A DNA stretch of 64,000 nt from Sphingobacterium sp. UBA4616 (GTDB lineage: Bacteria; Bacteroidota; Bacteroidia; Sphingobacteriales; Sphingobacteriaceae). Position numbers and translations under genes: made by a program. Shown piece after piece: positions 1-8,480 of the stretch. The stretch is from positions 1 through 64,000 of the forward strand of contig DGIS01000028.1 of assembly GCA_002386525.1 (NCBI GenBank). The letters are read 5' to 3'. Every line of letters begins with the position of its first letter. The first letter of the stretch is position 1. Below the pieces are notes generated by a model. It was not told the DNA's origin. It did no database searches and was given only the letters and a program-made list of their open reading frames with translations.

Positions 1-528
1 AAGCTATAGCCGTATAAGACCTTCCGAATCCACATTATACCATATTCGGACTTTGCTCGAATTTTCTTCGGGCAGGCTTCGAATCTCCCTCAGATCAAAT
101 TCGAAGAACAGCCGAGGAAAATGTGAGTCCAGTTCTATAAAAGGCAGGAGTTAATAGGGAATTGGTCGGGAAAAAGTCGCCGGAAGGTGGTACCTCTATC
201 TCCAAGTCAGGTGGTCTTTGACAGCACTTTAAAATTTCTTTCGCACACGTTTTGAGACATGTTTGCCCCCCTTCGAATGGGCCTTGGCAGGGCTTCAAGT
301 ATATTTTAACTGGTAGCCGAAGCCCTATTGAATAACTGTGGAACCATTTCCGAAGAAGGGTCGAGCTGCATTTTACAGATAGATCTGGGATTACTTTCGG
401 CTACGCAGCTGTACTTATTTGACATATCAAACTATCGTTTAAAGCGTGATCGCTTTGAACAGAAATTTGCCACAACCATCGGCAGCAAAATTTCTTTCAA
501 ACACTGATTGAAGAATGTGTCAATCACA
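1..528. other. gene-free left edge with decayed coding-like sequence
   Basis: No intact gene is recognised here. On the minus strand a 67-codon open frame (298 to 95) and an overlapping start-less frame (150 to 4) both read like protein, which suggests a frameshifted remnant. Two stem-loops lie close together: TCCGAAT/ATTCGGA at 23-50 and CTTCGAAT/ATTCGAAG at 77-106. A further perfect inverted repeat AAAGCG-TGAT-CGCTTT lies at 441-456. The 300-528 part has no convincing frame. Whether this is a dispersed repeat or a dead gene cannot be decided from one window. Confidence 0.4.
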
Positions 529-1539
529 CTACAAAGCTATTGGAATAGTATAACTCACAGCCACAGGCTCTCCTTGCAGTCTACCTGGCTTCCAAGGACC
601 AACAGCCTGAATCGCTGTTGTAATCGCGCTACTGACCTTAATAGGAATATCCCGATCATATTTAAATTTACTGAGTCTACCATCTTTGTTGACAACAAAT
701 GTCACGTTAATAAGCCTAGACTTCAATTGAGTAATTAAATTGTCCGGTATATCGATCTGCCGATAAACGGCTTCCATAAACTGCTTCAAGTTAAGCGGAA
801 GAATCGGTGCCGATTGCTTTGTCTCAGCATCGTATAAAACAACCTCTCCATTGGAACGAAATCTTTTTCCGCTCTGAAGAACACCACCTAAATACTGTTC
901 TTCATAACGGCTCCCCATATTCCAACCTTCCCATTTACCCTCCCTTTCATTATCCTTTAGCTCACCTTCAAAATAAATACCATCCGAATAATCCAGTCGA
1001 AGGAATCCATTTCCCCTCTTCAATAGGTAATTTCCCAAGGAATCCATATACAACAAGTGATATGGTTTTGTCATTCTCGAACCCGTAAACGGATTTTGTG
1101 CAGTGTCAATATGCGTCATGAGCATTTTCAATTTTCCTGTCGGATAATAATAATATGAAGAATCCGTAGGCACACCGTCTGCATCAAATTTCTCTAAGCT
1201 TTTCAACTGTCCATTTGGATAGTATACTGTCGACTCCCCGACATACTTCCACCCGAAAAACCCAACTGTGCTATCCTGGCTATAAGCGAAGGATTTGATG
1301 GAATCAGTCTCCGTATAATAGCTAACAATATTAAACAATCTATTCAAATCATCTCCTACAGGAACAATACATTGATAGGAATAAGACGCTAGTTTTGTCT
1401 TAACAGGATTCCCTGATTTATCAAAGTAATTCACTATCGTATCGCTAATAAACACTTTCCCCCTTGCTTTGGAAGAAAATGTTTCTGTCATAGCTCCTAT
1501 CAAAATAAGCACAAGTAAAAACAAAGTCGATCTTTTCAT
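529..1539 (-). CDS. MORN-repeat protein with TonB C-terminal-like domain
   Basis: Predicted secreted or membrane-anchored protein of 336 residues. The N-terminus MKRSTLFLLVLILIGAM is a signal peptide or anchor. The middle carries MORN-type repeats: YYPNGQLKSLEKF near 105-117, then YYPTGKLK and YFEGELKDNEREGKW. Residues about 274-336 resemble a TonB C-terminal domain (VTFVVNKDGRL, then AIQAVGPWKPG). TonB-C domains normally contact outer-membrane receptors, so a role in envelope transport is possible, but no proline-rich spacer is visible. A TTG start nine codons upstream is possible; I chose the ATG because a TATTTTTG promoter element lies at 1571-1564. It follows the susD terminator, so it is probably transcribed separately. 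The exact function is unknown. Confidence 0.75.
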   Translation of the reverse strand: MKRSTLFLLVLILIGAMTETFSSKARGKVFISDTIVNYFDKSGNPVKTKLASYSYQCIVPVGDDLNRLFNIVSYYTETDSIKSFAYSQDSTVGFFGWKYVGESTVYYPNGQLKSLEKFDADGVPTDSSYYYYPTGKLKMLMTHIDTAQNPFTGSRMTKPYHLLYMDSLGNYLLKRGNGFLRLDYSDGIYFEGELKDNEREGKWEGWNMGSRYEEQYLGGVLQSGKRFRSNGEVVLYDAETKQSAPILPLNLKQFMEAVYRQIDIPDNLITQLKSRLINVTFVVNKDGRLSKFKYDRDIPIKVSSAITTAIQAVGPWKPGRLQGEPVAVSYTIPIAL

Positions 1540-1563
1540 AAAATATAGTAGCGTTAATAGGCG

Positions 1564-1571
1564 CAAAAATA
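1564..1571 (-). promoter_or_regulatory. -7 promoter element of the MORN/TonB-C gene
   Basis: TATTTTTG matches the Bacteroidota TAnnTTTG -7 element and ends 24 nt before the ATG at 1539. A TTG at 1596-1594 lies 22 nt upstream, slightly further than the usual 19-20. Confidence 0.45.
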
Positions 1572-1599
1572 CATTTTTTCAAACAAACGCTTGCAAAAC

Positions 1600-1633
1600 A
1601 AGAGCGGCAATTTCTTTCGAAATTGCCGCTCTT
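1600..1633 (-). terminator. rho-independent terminator of susCD
   Basis: A perfect 15-bp stem (arms 1600-1614 and 1619-1633, loop TTTC) lies 24 nt after the susD stop. Read on the minus strand it is followed by TGTTTTGC. Confidence 0.8.
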
Positions 1634-1656
1634 TAAGTATTATAGAATCTAAAAGA

Positions 1657-3114
1657 CTACTTAACGTCCCACCAAACCGGTACTGTAATCGCTTTTGTAC
1701 CAGGATAGTTCAAGTTAGTTGTCAATTCCGTATTCGGGTACAACAAACGCTGCGGCATTTCACCATTCGCCAAAATGGATGCTTTTGATTGAATCAAGAA
1801 TGTAGGATATCCTGTTCTTCTGTATTCAGTCCATGCTTCAAAATTTTGGAAACCATTCATTGCGTAATATTTCTGCGTAATGATTGCTTCTAATTGTTTT
1901 GAAGCATCAGTTGGAAATTTACCAGCAGCAGCTAAATATTCCTTTAATCCTTCCGCACCTAAATAGTTGAATGACGCAGTAACACCTTCATTATAAAGTG
2001 TAGCAACACTTCCTGTCCCCCATCCTTTCAAAGCAGCCTCAGCTTGCAAGAATTTACTTTCAGCAATAGAGAATAATTTTACAGGAGCGATTGCAGAAGC
2101 TGTATTTTTCGCATTTGCCCCAGTTACTGGTGAAGGAGCGGAGACTAATTTCGTGTTTTGTCCTCGGAAATCCCCCTGTTCTAAGTAAGCTACTGTATCT
2201 TGCAATGTTACATTATCAGCTTTTAACAGTCTGTTATACAATGCAAATGATCTTTTATCCTTATTTGCTGCAAATGCTTTAACAGCAGTTCCACTCGCAA
2301 CAACATTTTGAACATATTTTAAACCAACCATTTCTGTATAGAAAGGATTTTGGTTTCCACCTGTTGTCGTAAATGTGATGGAAACATCTTCATTTAAAAA
2401 TGTCGGATTTGTCGCATACAATGCTTTAATACCTGCTTGGGCAGTCGCGGCATCTACGTTTGAAATACGTAAATAAGCTTTCAATTTCAAGGTATTTGCG
2501 AATGCAATCCAAGATGCCTTATCGCCTCCAAACAGCATATCTTGTTCTCCCGGTGTAGTACCAAGATTACCTTTCAATAACTCAACACCTTTATCAATAC
2601 TTTCGAAAATACTGTTGTATACCTCTTTCTGTGTTTGATATTTTGGGCTTAAGTTCGTTGCTCCTTGCAGCGCTTCATCTAACGGAATATCGCCAAAAGC
2701 ATCGGTCGCTACTTGCAATGTATAAGCTTTCAACAAATAAGCCATACCAATTGTATAGTTGTTTGCACCACGCTCCGAATTGATGATGATTTCAGCATTG
2801 TTAAGTGCACTTCTATAGATAGTTGACCAAATACGATCCGTAGCTGTATTTTTGAGGTTATACTGATCAATAGTTTGATACTGTGATGAGGATGGAGCCT
2901 GTGTCCAATACTGCGCCCACAAACCACCATATACTTGAAGCTGATTACCGACGATCTGGCTTAACGAAGCTTCAACTGTCGGCAACAAGAGATTTGGTTC
3001 TACTTTTTCTGGGTTATTTGGATTTTCATTAACATCCAAATATTTATTACAACTTGTAAATGCTACGGATCCAACCAATGCAGCAAAAACAAACTTTTTA
3101 ATATTCTTGTTCAT
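1657..3114 (-). CDS. SusD/RagB-family outer-membrane nutrient-binding lipoprotein
   Basis: Surface lipoprotein of 485 residues that should cap the SusC channel and capture substrate. The signal peptide ends in a lipobox (VAFTSC, Cys22), followed by KYLDVNENPNNP, the N-terminal signature of the SusD-like group 2 families. The alpha-helical body includes YLLKAYTLQVATDAFGDIPL, matching the TPR-like scaffold of SusD. It starts 18 nt after the susC stop, so the two are one operon. No glycoside hydrolase, sigma/anti-sigma pair or hybrid sensor sits nearby, so the substrate (glycan, peptide or other) cannot be inferred. Family assignment is confident. Confidence 0.92.
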   Translation of the reverse strand: MNKNIKKFVFAALVGSVAFTSCNKYLDVNENPNNPEKVEPNLLLPTVEASLSQIVGNQLQVYGGLWAQYWTQAPSSSQYQTIDQYNLKNTATDRIWSTIYRSALNNAEIIINSERGANNYTIGMAYLLKAYTLQVATDAFGDIPLDEALQGATNLSPKYQTQKEVYNSIFESIDKGVELLKGNLGTTPGEQDMLFGGDKASWIAFANTLKLKAYLRISNVDAATAQAGIKALYATNPTFLNEDVSITFTTTGGNQNPFYTEMVGLKYVQNVVASGTAVKAFAANKDKRSFALYNRLLKADNVTLQDTVAYLEQGDFRGQNTKLVSAPSPVTGANAKNTASAIAPVKLFSIAESKFLQAEAALKGWGTGSVATLYNEGVTASFNYLGAEGLKEYLAAAGKFPTDASKQLEAIITQKYYAMNGFQNFEAWTEYRRTGYPTFLIQSKASILANGEMPQRLLYPNTELTTNLNYPGTKAITVPVWWDVK

Positions 3115-3132
3115 TTTATTATTCTTTATAGT

Positions 3133-6100
3133 TTAGAAGGATACCTTCACATTGACACCATAGTTACGCAAAGACGGCTGAGCGGTATAGTCAAAACCTT
3201 GTGCATTCCCAGCACCAGCCGAGTTTACTTCTGGATCTGCGTATTTATTTTCGCTTGGCGTCCAGATAAACAGGTTATTACCGAATACACCGACAGTTAC
3301 ATCACCAAAAGGCGTATTTTTTAGCATATCTTTTTTGAATTTATAAGAGATAGCCAAGTTGCGCAACTTCACATAAGAAGCATCTACCACATTCATACCC
3401 GCCTCCAAATATGGATAGTAATCCACTTTGTCATAAGTTGCTGTCGTATTTACAACAGAATTACCATTTGCATCTAAGTAAACAGAGTTAGGGAAGATTT
3501 GACCAAAACGCTCACCTCCTGTTTCTGCAGACGTACCTGTGAATGCCATGATATCTTTAGTACGTGAATAGAATACACCTCCATGCTTCATGTCAAATAA
3601 CGTCGTTAATGACCAGCCTTTGTAATTTAAAGTCGTTCCTAATGAGGCTTGAAATTTAGGATTATAACTTCCTAAATACTTTGCTTCAGAAGTAGGTACT
3701 GGTAAACCTGTTTCTTGGTCAACGATAGTTCTACCTTGTGCATCAGTGGCATTTGTTACAGCATAAAATTCACCGTAAGGGCGTCCTTTAGCGGCAACGA
3801 TAGACATACCTGAGAAACCACCGAGAGAAACTTGATCAATACCATCCATCAATTCAACAACTTTATTGTTGTTTTTAGTGAAAGTACCCATCAATTCCCA
3901 GCTAAAGTTCTCTGTTTTCACTGGTGTCCCACGCAATGCAAGTTCGACACCCGAGTTTTTAATCTTGCCGGCATTAACAACATTGAATCCGTAACCTGTC
4001 GAATTCGCGATAGGAATTGCTAAGATTTGATTTTTAGAGTTGTTATTGTAGTAACTAAAATCAACCGTTAAACGATTTCTAAAGAAACCCAATTCTGCAC
4101 CTACTTCAGCTGATGTAGTGATTTCCGGTTTCAACTCTGCATTTCCTAAAGTCGAACCTGACATGAATGCAGATACATTACCAAATGGGAAAGTTGTCGT
4201 TCCAAATCCACCATTGATCTCACCTCTAGAGAATGTTGTCAACAATTGGTATGGATCTGTATCCGACCCAACTTTGGCATAGTTAGCACGCAATTTACCG
4301 TAAGAAAGAATTCTCTTAGCATCTTGGCTTAACAACTCAGAGAATACAAATGAACCACTCACACTTGGATAAAAGAATGAATTGTTTTTCTTCGGCAAGG
4401 TAGACGACCAATCATTACGTGCAGTGGCTTGTAAGTACAAGAAATTTTTGTACGACAAGTTCAAATCCGCATAAAGCCCAACCAACCGGCGTTTTGACCA
4501 TGAATCTTCGATCAAGTTCAATGGCCCATTGGAGTTCGCTAAATTATAAAAACCGGGCTGTACCAAACCTCCACTTTCGTTGGTCGCTGTACTTAGATTT
4601 GAAACATTACGCTGACGAATGTTGTTACCCAACATTAATGATCCTTTAAAATCTTGATTAAAGTCATGGGTAGCAGTAACCATGAAATCATGAATGATCT
4701 CTGTTACATTGTATTGATCGATACGATACTCACCATTGTCAATTAGATCGTTAGCTGTCGAATAATTACCTGAAGTTTTATCAATTGGTGTAAAATTATA
4801 TTTTGGAGATTCAGAGCGTCTGCGGTCCGTATAATGATCTACCCCTACACGCTCTTTGAAATCCAACCATTCAAATGGCTTATAACCGACGTTAAAATTA
4901 CCCAGAATGCGATTTACATTATTATAATTGTTGTAATTTTCCAATGTCCAATATGGATTCATAGAATAAGCTCCATAATAGCCATACTCATTACTATGGT
5001 TTAGACCATTTGCATCGACATAACCATATCCATTATATGGATTGCTTAAATCTTTCATGTCAGCAACAGGAATATCACGCGGAGTTTGTAACAAGTTATT
5101 GTATACAGACGAATTTCCTTGTCCCCCGCCTACGTTGTTCGAGTTAATCTGACTATAGTTCGCTGAAATTCCCGCGTAAAATTTATTTGAGAATTCAGTC
5201 TGACCATTGAAACGAACACCATATTTATTGTAGTTATCTTTGCTCCCAGGATAAACACCGTTTGAGTTCAAAGAATTTAGGCCTAAATAGAAAGACGACT
5301 TTTCACTACCGCCCGAGAAACCTAAATTATTATCTGTTGCAAATCCAGTATTAAAAAAATCCCTAACGTTATCTTTAACAGCCGAATATGGCTTTGTTTG
5401 TCTTATGCCATTTACAGCTTGTCCCCATTCCTGTGTTTTCCCAGTAAAAGGAGCTCCCCAAGACCAGTTTTCCTTTGGATCATTGACAAAAACCAGGTCT
5501 CCATTTTTAGTATAGCCAGAGTAACCTTGACCATATTCGTTCTGAAACTCAGGTAATTTTAAAATAGAAGAAAAGGTATTTGTTGTATTGAAAGTAATAT
5601 CTGTTTTTCCGCCGCCTCTTTTACCTGTTTTAGTGGTGATGATCAAGGCTCCATTGGATGCACGCGATCCATATAATGCTGCTGCAGCCGGACCTTTCAA
5701 TATGGTCATCGATGCAATATCATCAGGGTTGATATCATTACCGCGGTTACCAAAATCTACACTTGATAATGATGAACCACCACCAATTACACTGGAGTTG
5801 TCAATAGGAACACCGTCGACAACAATTAAAGCTTGGTTATTCCCTGAGATAGACGAACCGCCACGCAAAACGACGCGAGATGAACTACCTGGAGAATTTG
5901 AGGTCGATGTAATATTCACACCTGCAACTTTACCAGCTAATGCATTGATAGCACTTGAATTTTGACCTGACCGCAATTCCTCATTGTTCAAGGTCGGTGC
6001 TGAATAACCTAATGTTCTCTTTTCTCTTTTGATAGCATTAGCAGTTACCACCACCTCTTCAAGCGCATTGTCATGATTTTCCAAAGAAACATTGAACACC

Positions 6101-6366
6101 GTGTTGTTGTTATTCACAATAATGGTTTTATCGTCAAAACCAACGGAACGAAATACAACAACTTTACCTGCCGGTACATTCAATGAATAATTACCATTAG
6201 TGTCCGTCTGTGTAGCCTGATTAGTACCTTGTACAACTACTGTTACCCCTGGTATAGCTTTACCGTCAGCAGATGTAACACGACCACTAATCTTTTTTTC
6301 CTGAGCGAATGCGACCGAAGTCAGAATCATTCCGCCAACAAGAAAACTTAGTAATGTTTGTTTCAT
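3133..6366 (-). CDS. SusC/RagA-family TonB-linked outer-membrane receptor
   Basis: A 1077-residue TonB-dependent transporter for large nutrients. A signal peptide (about 1-21, AFAQ) is followed by a carboxypeptidase-regulatory-like beta-sandwich (ISGRVTSADGKAIPGVTVVV, about 26-105). A plug domain follows at about 115-245, with GKVAGVNITS and ILKGPAAAALYGSRASNGAL. The remainder is a large beta-barrel ending in VNVKVSF with a terminal Phe. Length and order are typical of SusC. It is co-transcribed with the downstream susD. The promoter at 6670-6640 gives an untranslated leader of about 270 nt, unusually long for this window. No N-terminal signalling (STN) domain is present, so ECF anti-sigma control through this receptor is unlikely. 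Confidence 0.95.
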   Translation of the reverse strand: MKQTLLSFLVGGMILTSVAFAQEKKISGRVTSADGKAIPGVTVVVQGTNQATQTDTNGNYSLNVPAGKVVVFRSVGFDDKTIIVNNNNTVFNVSLENHDNALEEVVVTANAIKREKRTLGYSAPTLNNEELRSGQNSSAINALAGKVAGVNITSTSNSPGSSSRVVLRGGSSISGNNQALIVVDGVPIDNSSVIGGGSSLSSVDFGNRGNDINPDDIASMTILKGPAAAALYGSRASNGALIITTKTGKRGGGKTDITFNTTNTFSSILKLPEFQNEYGQGYSGYTKNGDLVFVNDPKENWSWGAPFTGKTQEWGQAVNGIRQTKPYSAVKDNVRDFFNTGFATDNNLGFSGGSEKSSFYLGLNSLNSNGVYPGSKDNYNKYGVRFNGQTEFSNKFYAGISANYSQINSNNVGGGQGNSSVYNNLLQTPRDIPVADMKDLSNPYNGYGYVDANGLNHSNEYGYYGAYSMNPYWTLENYNNYNNVNRILGNFNVGYKPFEWLDFKERVGVDHYTDRRRSESPKYNFTPIDKTSGNYSTANDLIDNGEYRIDQYNVTEIIHDFMVTATHDFNQDFKGSLMLGNNIRQRNVSNLSTATNESGGLVQPGFYNLANSNGPLNLIEDSWSKRRLVGLYADLNLSYKNFLYLQATARNDWSSTLPKKNNSFFYPSVSGSFVFSELLSQDAKRILSYGKLRANYAKVGSDTDPYQLLTTFSRGEINGGFGTTTFPFGNVSAFMSGSTLGNAELKPEITTSAEVGAELGFFRNRLTVDFSYYNNNSKNQILAIPIANSTGYGFNVVNAGKIKNSGVELALRGTPVKTENFSWELMGTFTKNNNKVVELMDGIDQVSLGGFSGMSIVAAKGRPYGEFYAVTNATDAQGRTIVDQETGLPVPTSEAKYLGSYNPKFQASLGTTLNYKGWSLTTLFDMKHGGVFYSRTKDIMAFTGTSAETGGERFGQIFPNSVYLDANGNSVVNTTATYDKVDYYPYLEAGMNVVDASYVKLRNLAISYKFKKDMLKNTPFGDVTVGVFGNNLFIWTPSENKYADPEVNSAGAGNAQGFDYTAQPSLRNYGVNVKVSF

Positions 6367-6575
6367 GTTTTAGTTAGTTAATTTTATTATTTTTTCTAAT
6401 CCTATATATTGATATAAATTATATCCGTTCATACAACTGTCTAAACATAAATTGTGTAGACAATAAAACATCAGCCTATCAAATAGACTATTGCAGTTCA
6501 TTTTTTAACAGTTGAAAATATTATTGAAAAAGCAGCCCTAGGTAGATGCAGGGCAATTCTTAGATAAATATCCAG

Positions 6576-6605
6576 CTGTAAATTTGCTCTTTTCAGCATT
6601 TACAG
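6576..6605 (-). promoter_or_regulatory. stem-loop in the susC leader
   Basis: CTGTAAAT (6576-6583) pairs perfectly with ATTTACAG (6598-6605), with an inner GCT/AGC extension. It would lie roughly 25-60 nt into the susC mRNA. A regulatory role is inference. Confidence 0.4.
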
Positions 6606-6639
6606 TAAATAATAGTTAGTGCGATTTTATTAGCGGTGT

Positions 6640-6670
6640 CAAATATAGAAACCGCAAGTTGTTTTTACAA
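6640..6670 (-). promoter_or_regulatory. susC promoter
   Basis: TTG (6670-6668), a 20-nt spacer and TATATTTG (6647-6640) match the Bacteroidota housekeeping promoter. Transcription should start near 6635. Confidence 0.7.
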
Positions 6671-7011
6671 GTTTTTTAACATAATCCATCTAAATCAGTA
6701 AATACCGCAATAATTGGAAGTCAAATTTGCAAATTGTTACAAAAGAATCATTTTAGAATAAAAACTAATCAAAGTAACCTCAAACAGAATTTTATACGGA
6801 ATCCAATATATTTAACAAAACATTAACAATGCCACAAGAAATCTTTGAGACATCATTCTTTTCATCGCGGCATCAAAAAGAGCATTAATTTATAATGATT
6901 CTAAACATATATCGGTAGAATGATAACCAAACTTTCATAACTTTATATGGATCCGCAACATGAAAGAGAACAAAAAATTTCGTCTGGTCGATAGCACTTT
7001 AAAATCAAAAA

Positions 7012-7044
7012 AAAGACGCTCTACCTTCTCAGGCTGAGCGTCTT
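7012..7044 (-). terminator. serS terminator
   Basis: AAAGACGCTC and GAGCGTCTTT form a 10-bp stem 45 nt past the serS stop. On the minus strand it runs into a long T tract. Confidence 0.85.
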
Positions 7045-7089
7045 TCATTTTGTATGAAATAAGTCCAGAGACGACTTATTTATTGATAT

Positions 7090-8361
7090 TTAATCAATAT
7101 ACTCAAACTTAGTGTAAGGCACCAAAACTGCCGGAATCTTAATTCCTTTTTCAGTTTGATTATTCTCTAATATCGCAGCTACAATACGTGGCAAAGCCAA
7201 TGCAGATCCATTTAGAGTATGTGCCAGCTGCATCTTGCCTTCCGAATTTTTAAAGCGCACTTTCAAACGATTCGCTTGGTAAGTTTCAAAATTGGAGACG
7301 GAAGAAACTTCCAACCAACGCTTCTGCGCAGAACTATACACTTCCATATCATAAGTCAATGCAGAAGTAAAACTCATATCTCCACCACATAAACGTAATA
7401 CACGATAAGGCAACTCTAATTTCTGCAACAGTCCTTGTACATATAAACTCATCTCTTCCAGCACTTCATACGACCTTTCGGGATGTACGATCTGCACCGT
7501 CTCTACTTTGTCAAATTGATGCAAACGATTTAATCCACGTACATGTGCTCCGTAAGAACCCGCTTCCCGACGGAAACATGGTGTATAAGCGCAATGTTTT
7601 ATTGGAAACTGGGGCTCTTTTACAATTTCGTCTCTATAAATATTAGTAACCGGAACCTCAGCTGTAGGGATCAAATAGAGATTGTCATTACCAACATAGT
7701 ACATCTGTCCTTCTTTATCCGGCAATTGCCCCGTGGCAAATGCAGAATCTTCATTCACCAAAATTGGCACCTGAACTTCTTCGTATCCTTCTTCGGCAGC
7801 CTGATCCAAAAAGAAATTGATCAATGCACGCTGCAATTTAGCGCCTTTGCCTTTATAGATGGGAAAACCGGCTCCAGCAACTTTTACGCCAAGCTCTAAA
7901 TCAACAATACCGTATTTGTTCAACAATTCCCAATGGGGCAATGCCTCCTCTGGCAACGCAGGGATTTCGCCATGGGTCAAAACAACTTCGTTATCGTCTG
8001 CACTTACACCGGCCGGAACGGATTGATGTGGTAAATTGGGCAATTGTACGATCTTCTCATTCAATTCTGCCTCAATTGTACCTAATTGATCTAAAAGTTG
8101 CTTTACTTGTTCTTTATATCCCGAGGATTTGGATTTGACGGTTTCAGCTTCTTCTTTTTTTCCTTGCCGCATCAGATCTCCAATCTGCTTCGCTGCCGCA
8201 TTAGCCTCTGCCGAAAGTGCGTCTGATTCCGATTGGATCATACGGCGTTCTTCATCTAAACTGATGATTTCGTCGACCAATCCAATTTCCTTGAAATGCT
8301 TGACAGCTAATCTTTCGATCACCGTATCCCTGTTCTCACGGATATAATTTAATTGCAACAT
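7090..8361 (-). CDS. serS: seryl-tRNA synthetase
   Basis: Charges tRNA-Ser with serine in the cytoplasm (class II aminoacyl-tRNA synthetase). At 423 residues it is of standard length. Residues about 30-105 form the tRNA-binding coiled-coil arm (ESDALSAEANAAAKQIGDL). Motif 2 is visible as FRREAGSYGAHVRGLNRLHQF, and motif 3 as LNGSALALPRIVAAILEN near the C-terminus. It has its own promoter (8421-8391) and terminator, so it is a single-gene unit. The ATG is well supported by the conserved MLQLNYIRENRD start. Confidence 0.97.
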   Translation of the reverse strand: MLQLNYIRENRDTVIERLAVKHFKEIGLVDEIISLDEERRMIQSESDALSAEANAAAKQIGDLMRQGKKEEAETVKSKSSGYKEQVKQLLDQLGTIEAELNEKIVQLPNLPHQSVPAGVSADDNEVVLTHGEIPALPEEALPHWELLNKYGIVDLELGVKVAGAGFPIYKGKGAKLQRALINFFLDQAAEEGYEEVQVPILVNEDSAFATGQLPDKEGQMYYVGNDNLYLIPTAEVPVTNIYRDEIVKEPQFPIKHCAYTPCFRREAGSYGAHVRGLNRLHQFDKVETVQIVHPERSYEVLEEMSLYVQGLLQKLELPYRVLRLCGGDMSFTSALTYDMEVYSSAQKRWLEVSSVSNFETYQANRLKVRFKNSEGKMQLAHTLNGSALALPRIVAAILENNQTEKGIKIPAVLVPYTKFEYID

Positions 8362-8390
8362 AATATAAATGTGTTATTTAAAATAGTGAA

Positions 8391-8421
8391 CAAACTTAGA
8401 TAAATTTGCCTTTATTTACAA
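8391..8421 (-). promoter_or_regulatory. serS promoter
   Basis: TTG (8421-8419), a 20-nt spacer and TAAGTTTG (8398-8391). The -7 element ends 29 nt before the serS ATG. Confidence 0.75.
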
Positions 8422-8480
8422 GCTATTTTATTCCCAAAACACCTTTAGAAAGGCTTTTTGAACCTATATTATGCGCTTTA

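Larger units (their letters stand above)
6367..7089. other. susC upstream region
   Basis: About 720 nt without a gene. It holds the susC leader (6367 to about 6635) with a stem-loop at 6576-6605, the susC promoter at 6640-6670, an AT-rich stretch from 6671 to about 7000 in which I see no gene or clear element, and the serS terminator at 7012-7044. Confidence 0.6.

Noticed and set aside
78..106. TTCGAA-containing stretch resembling a tRNA T-arm
   Set aside because: Neither strand gives an acceptor stem, D-arm or anticodon arm around it; the sequence is a plain inverted repeat.
5588..5965. 125-codon frame antisense to susC
   Set aside because: Shadow of the conserved SusC plug; no start context or domain.
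8436..8455. CCTTT-AG-AAAGG hairpin followed by T on the plus strand
   Set aside because: Only a 5-bp stem, and no plus-strand gene ends nearby.
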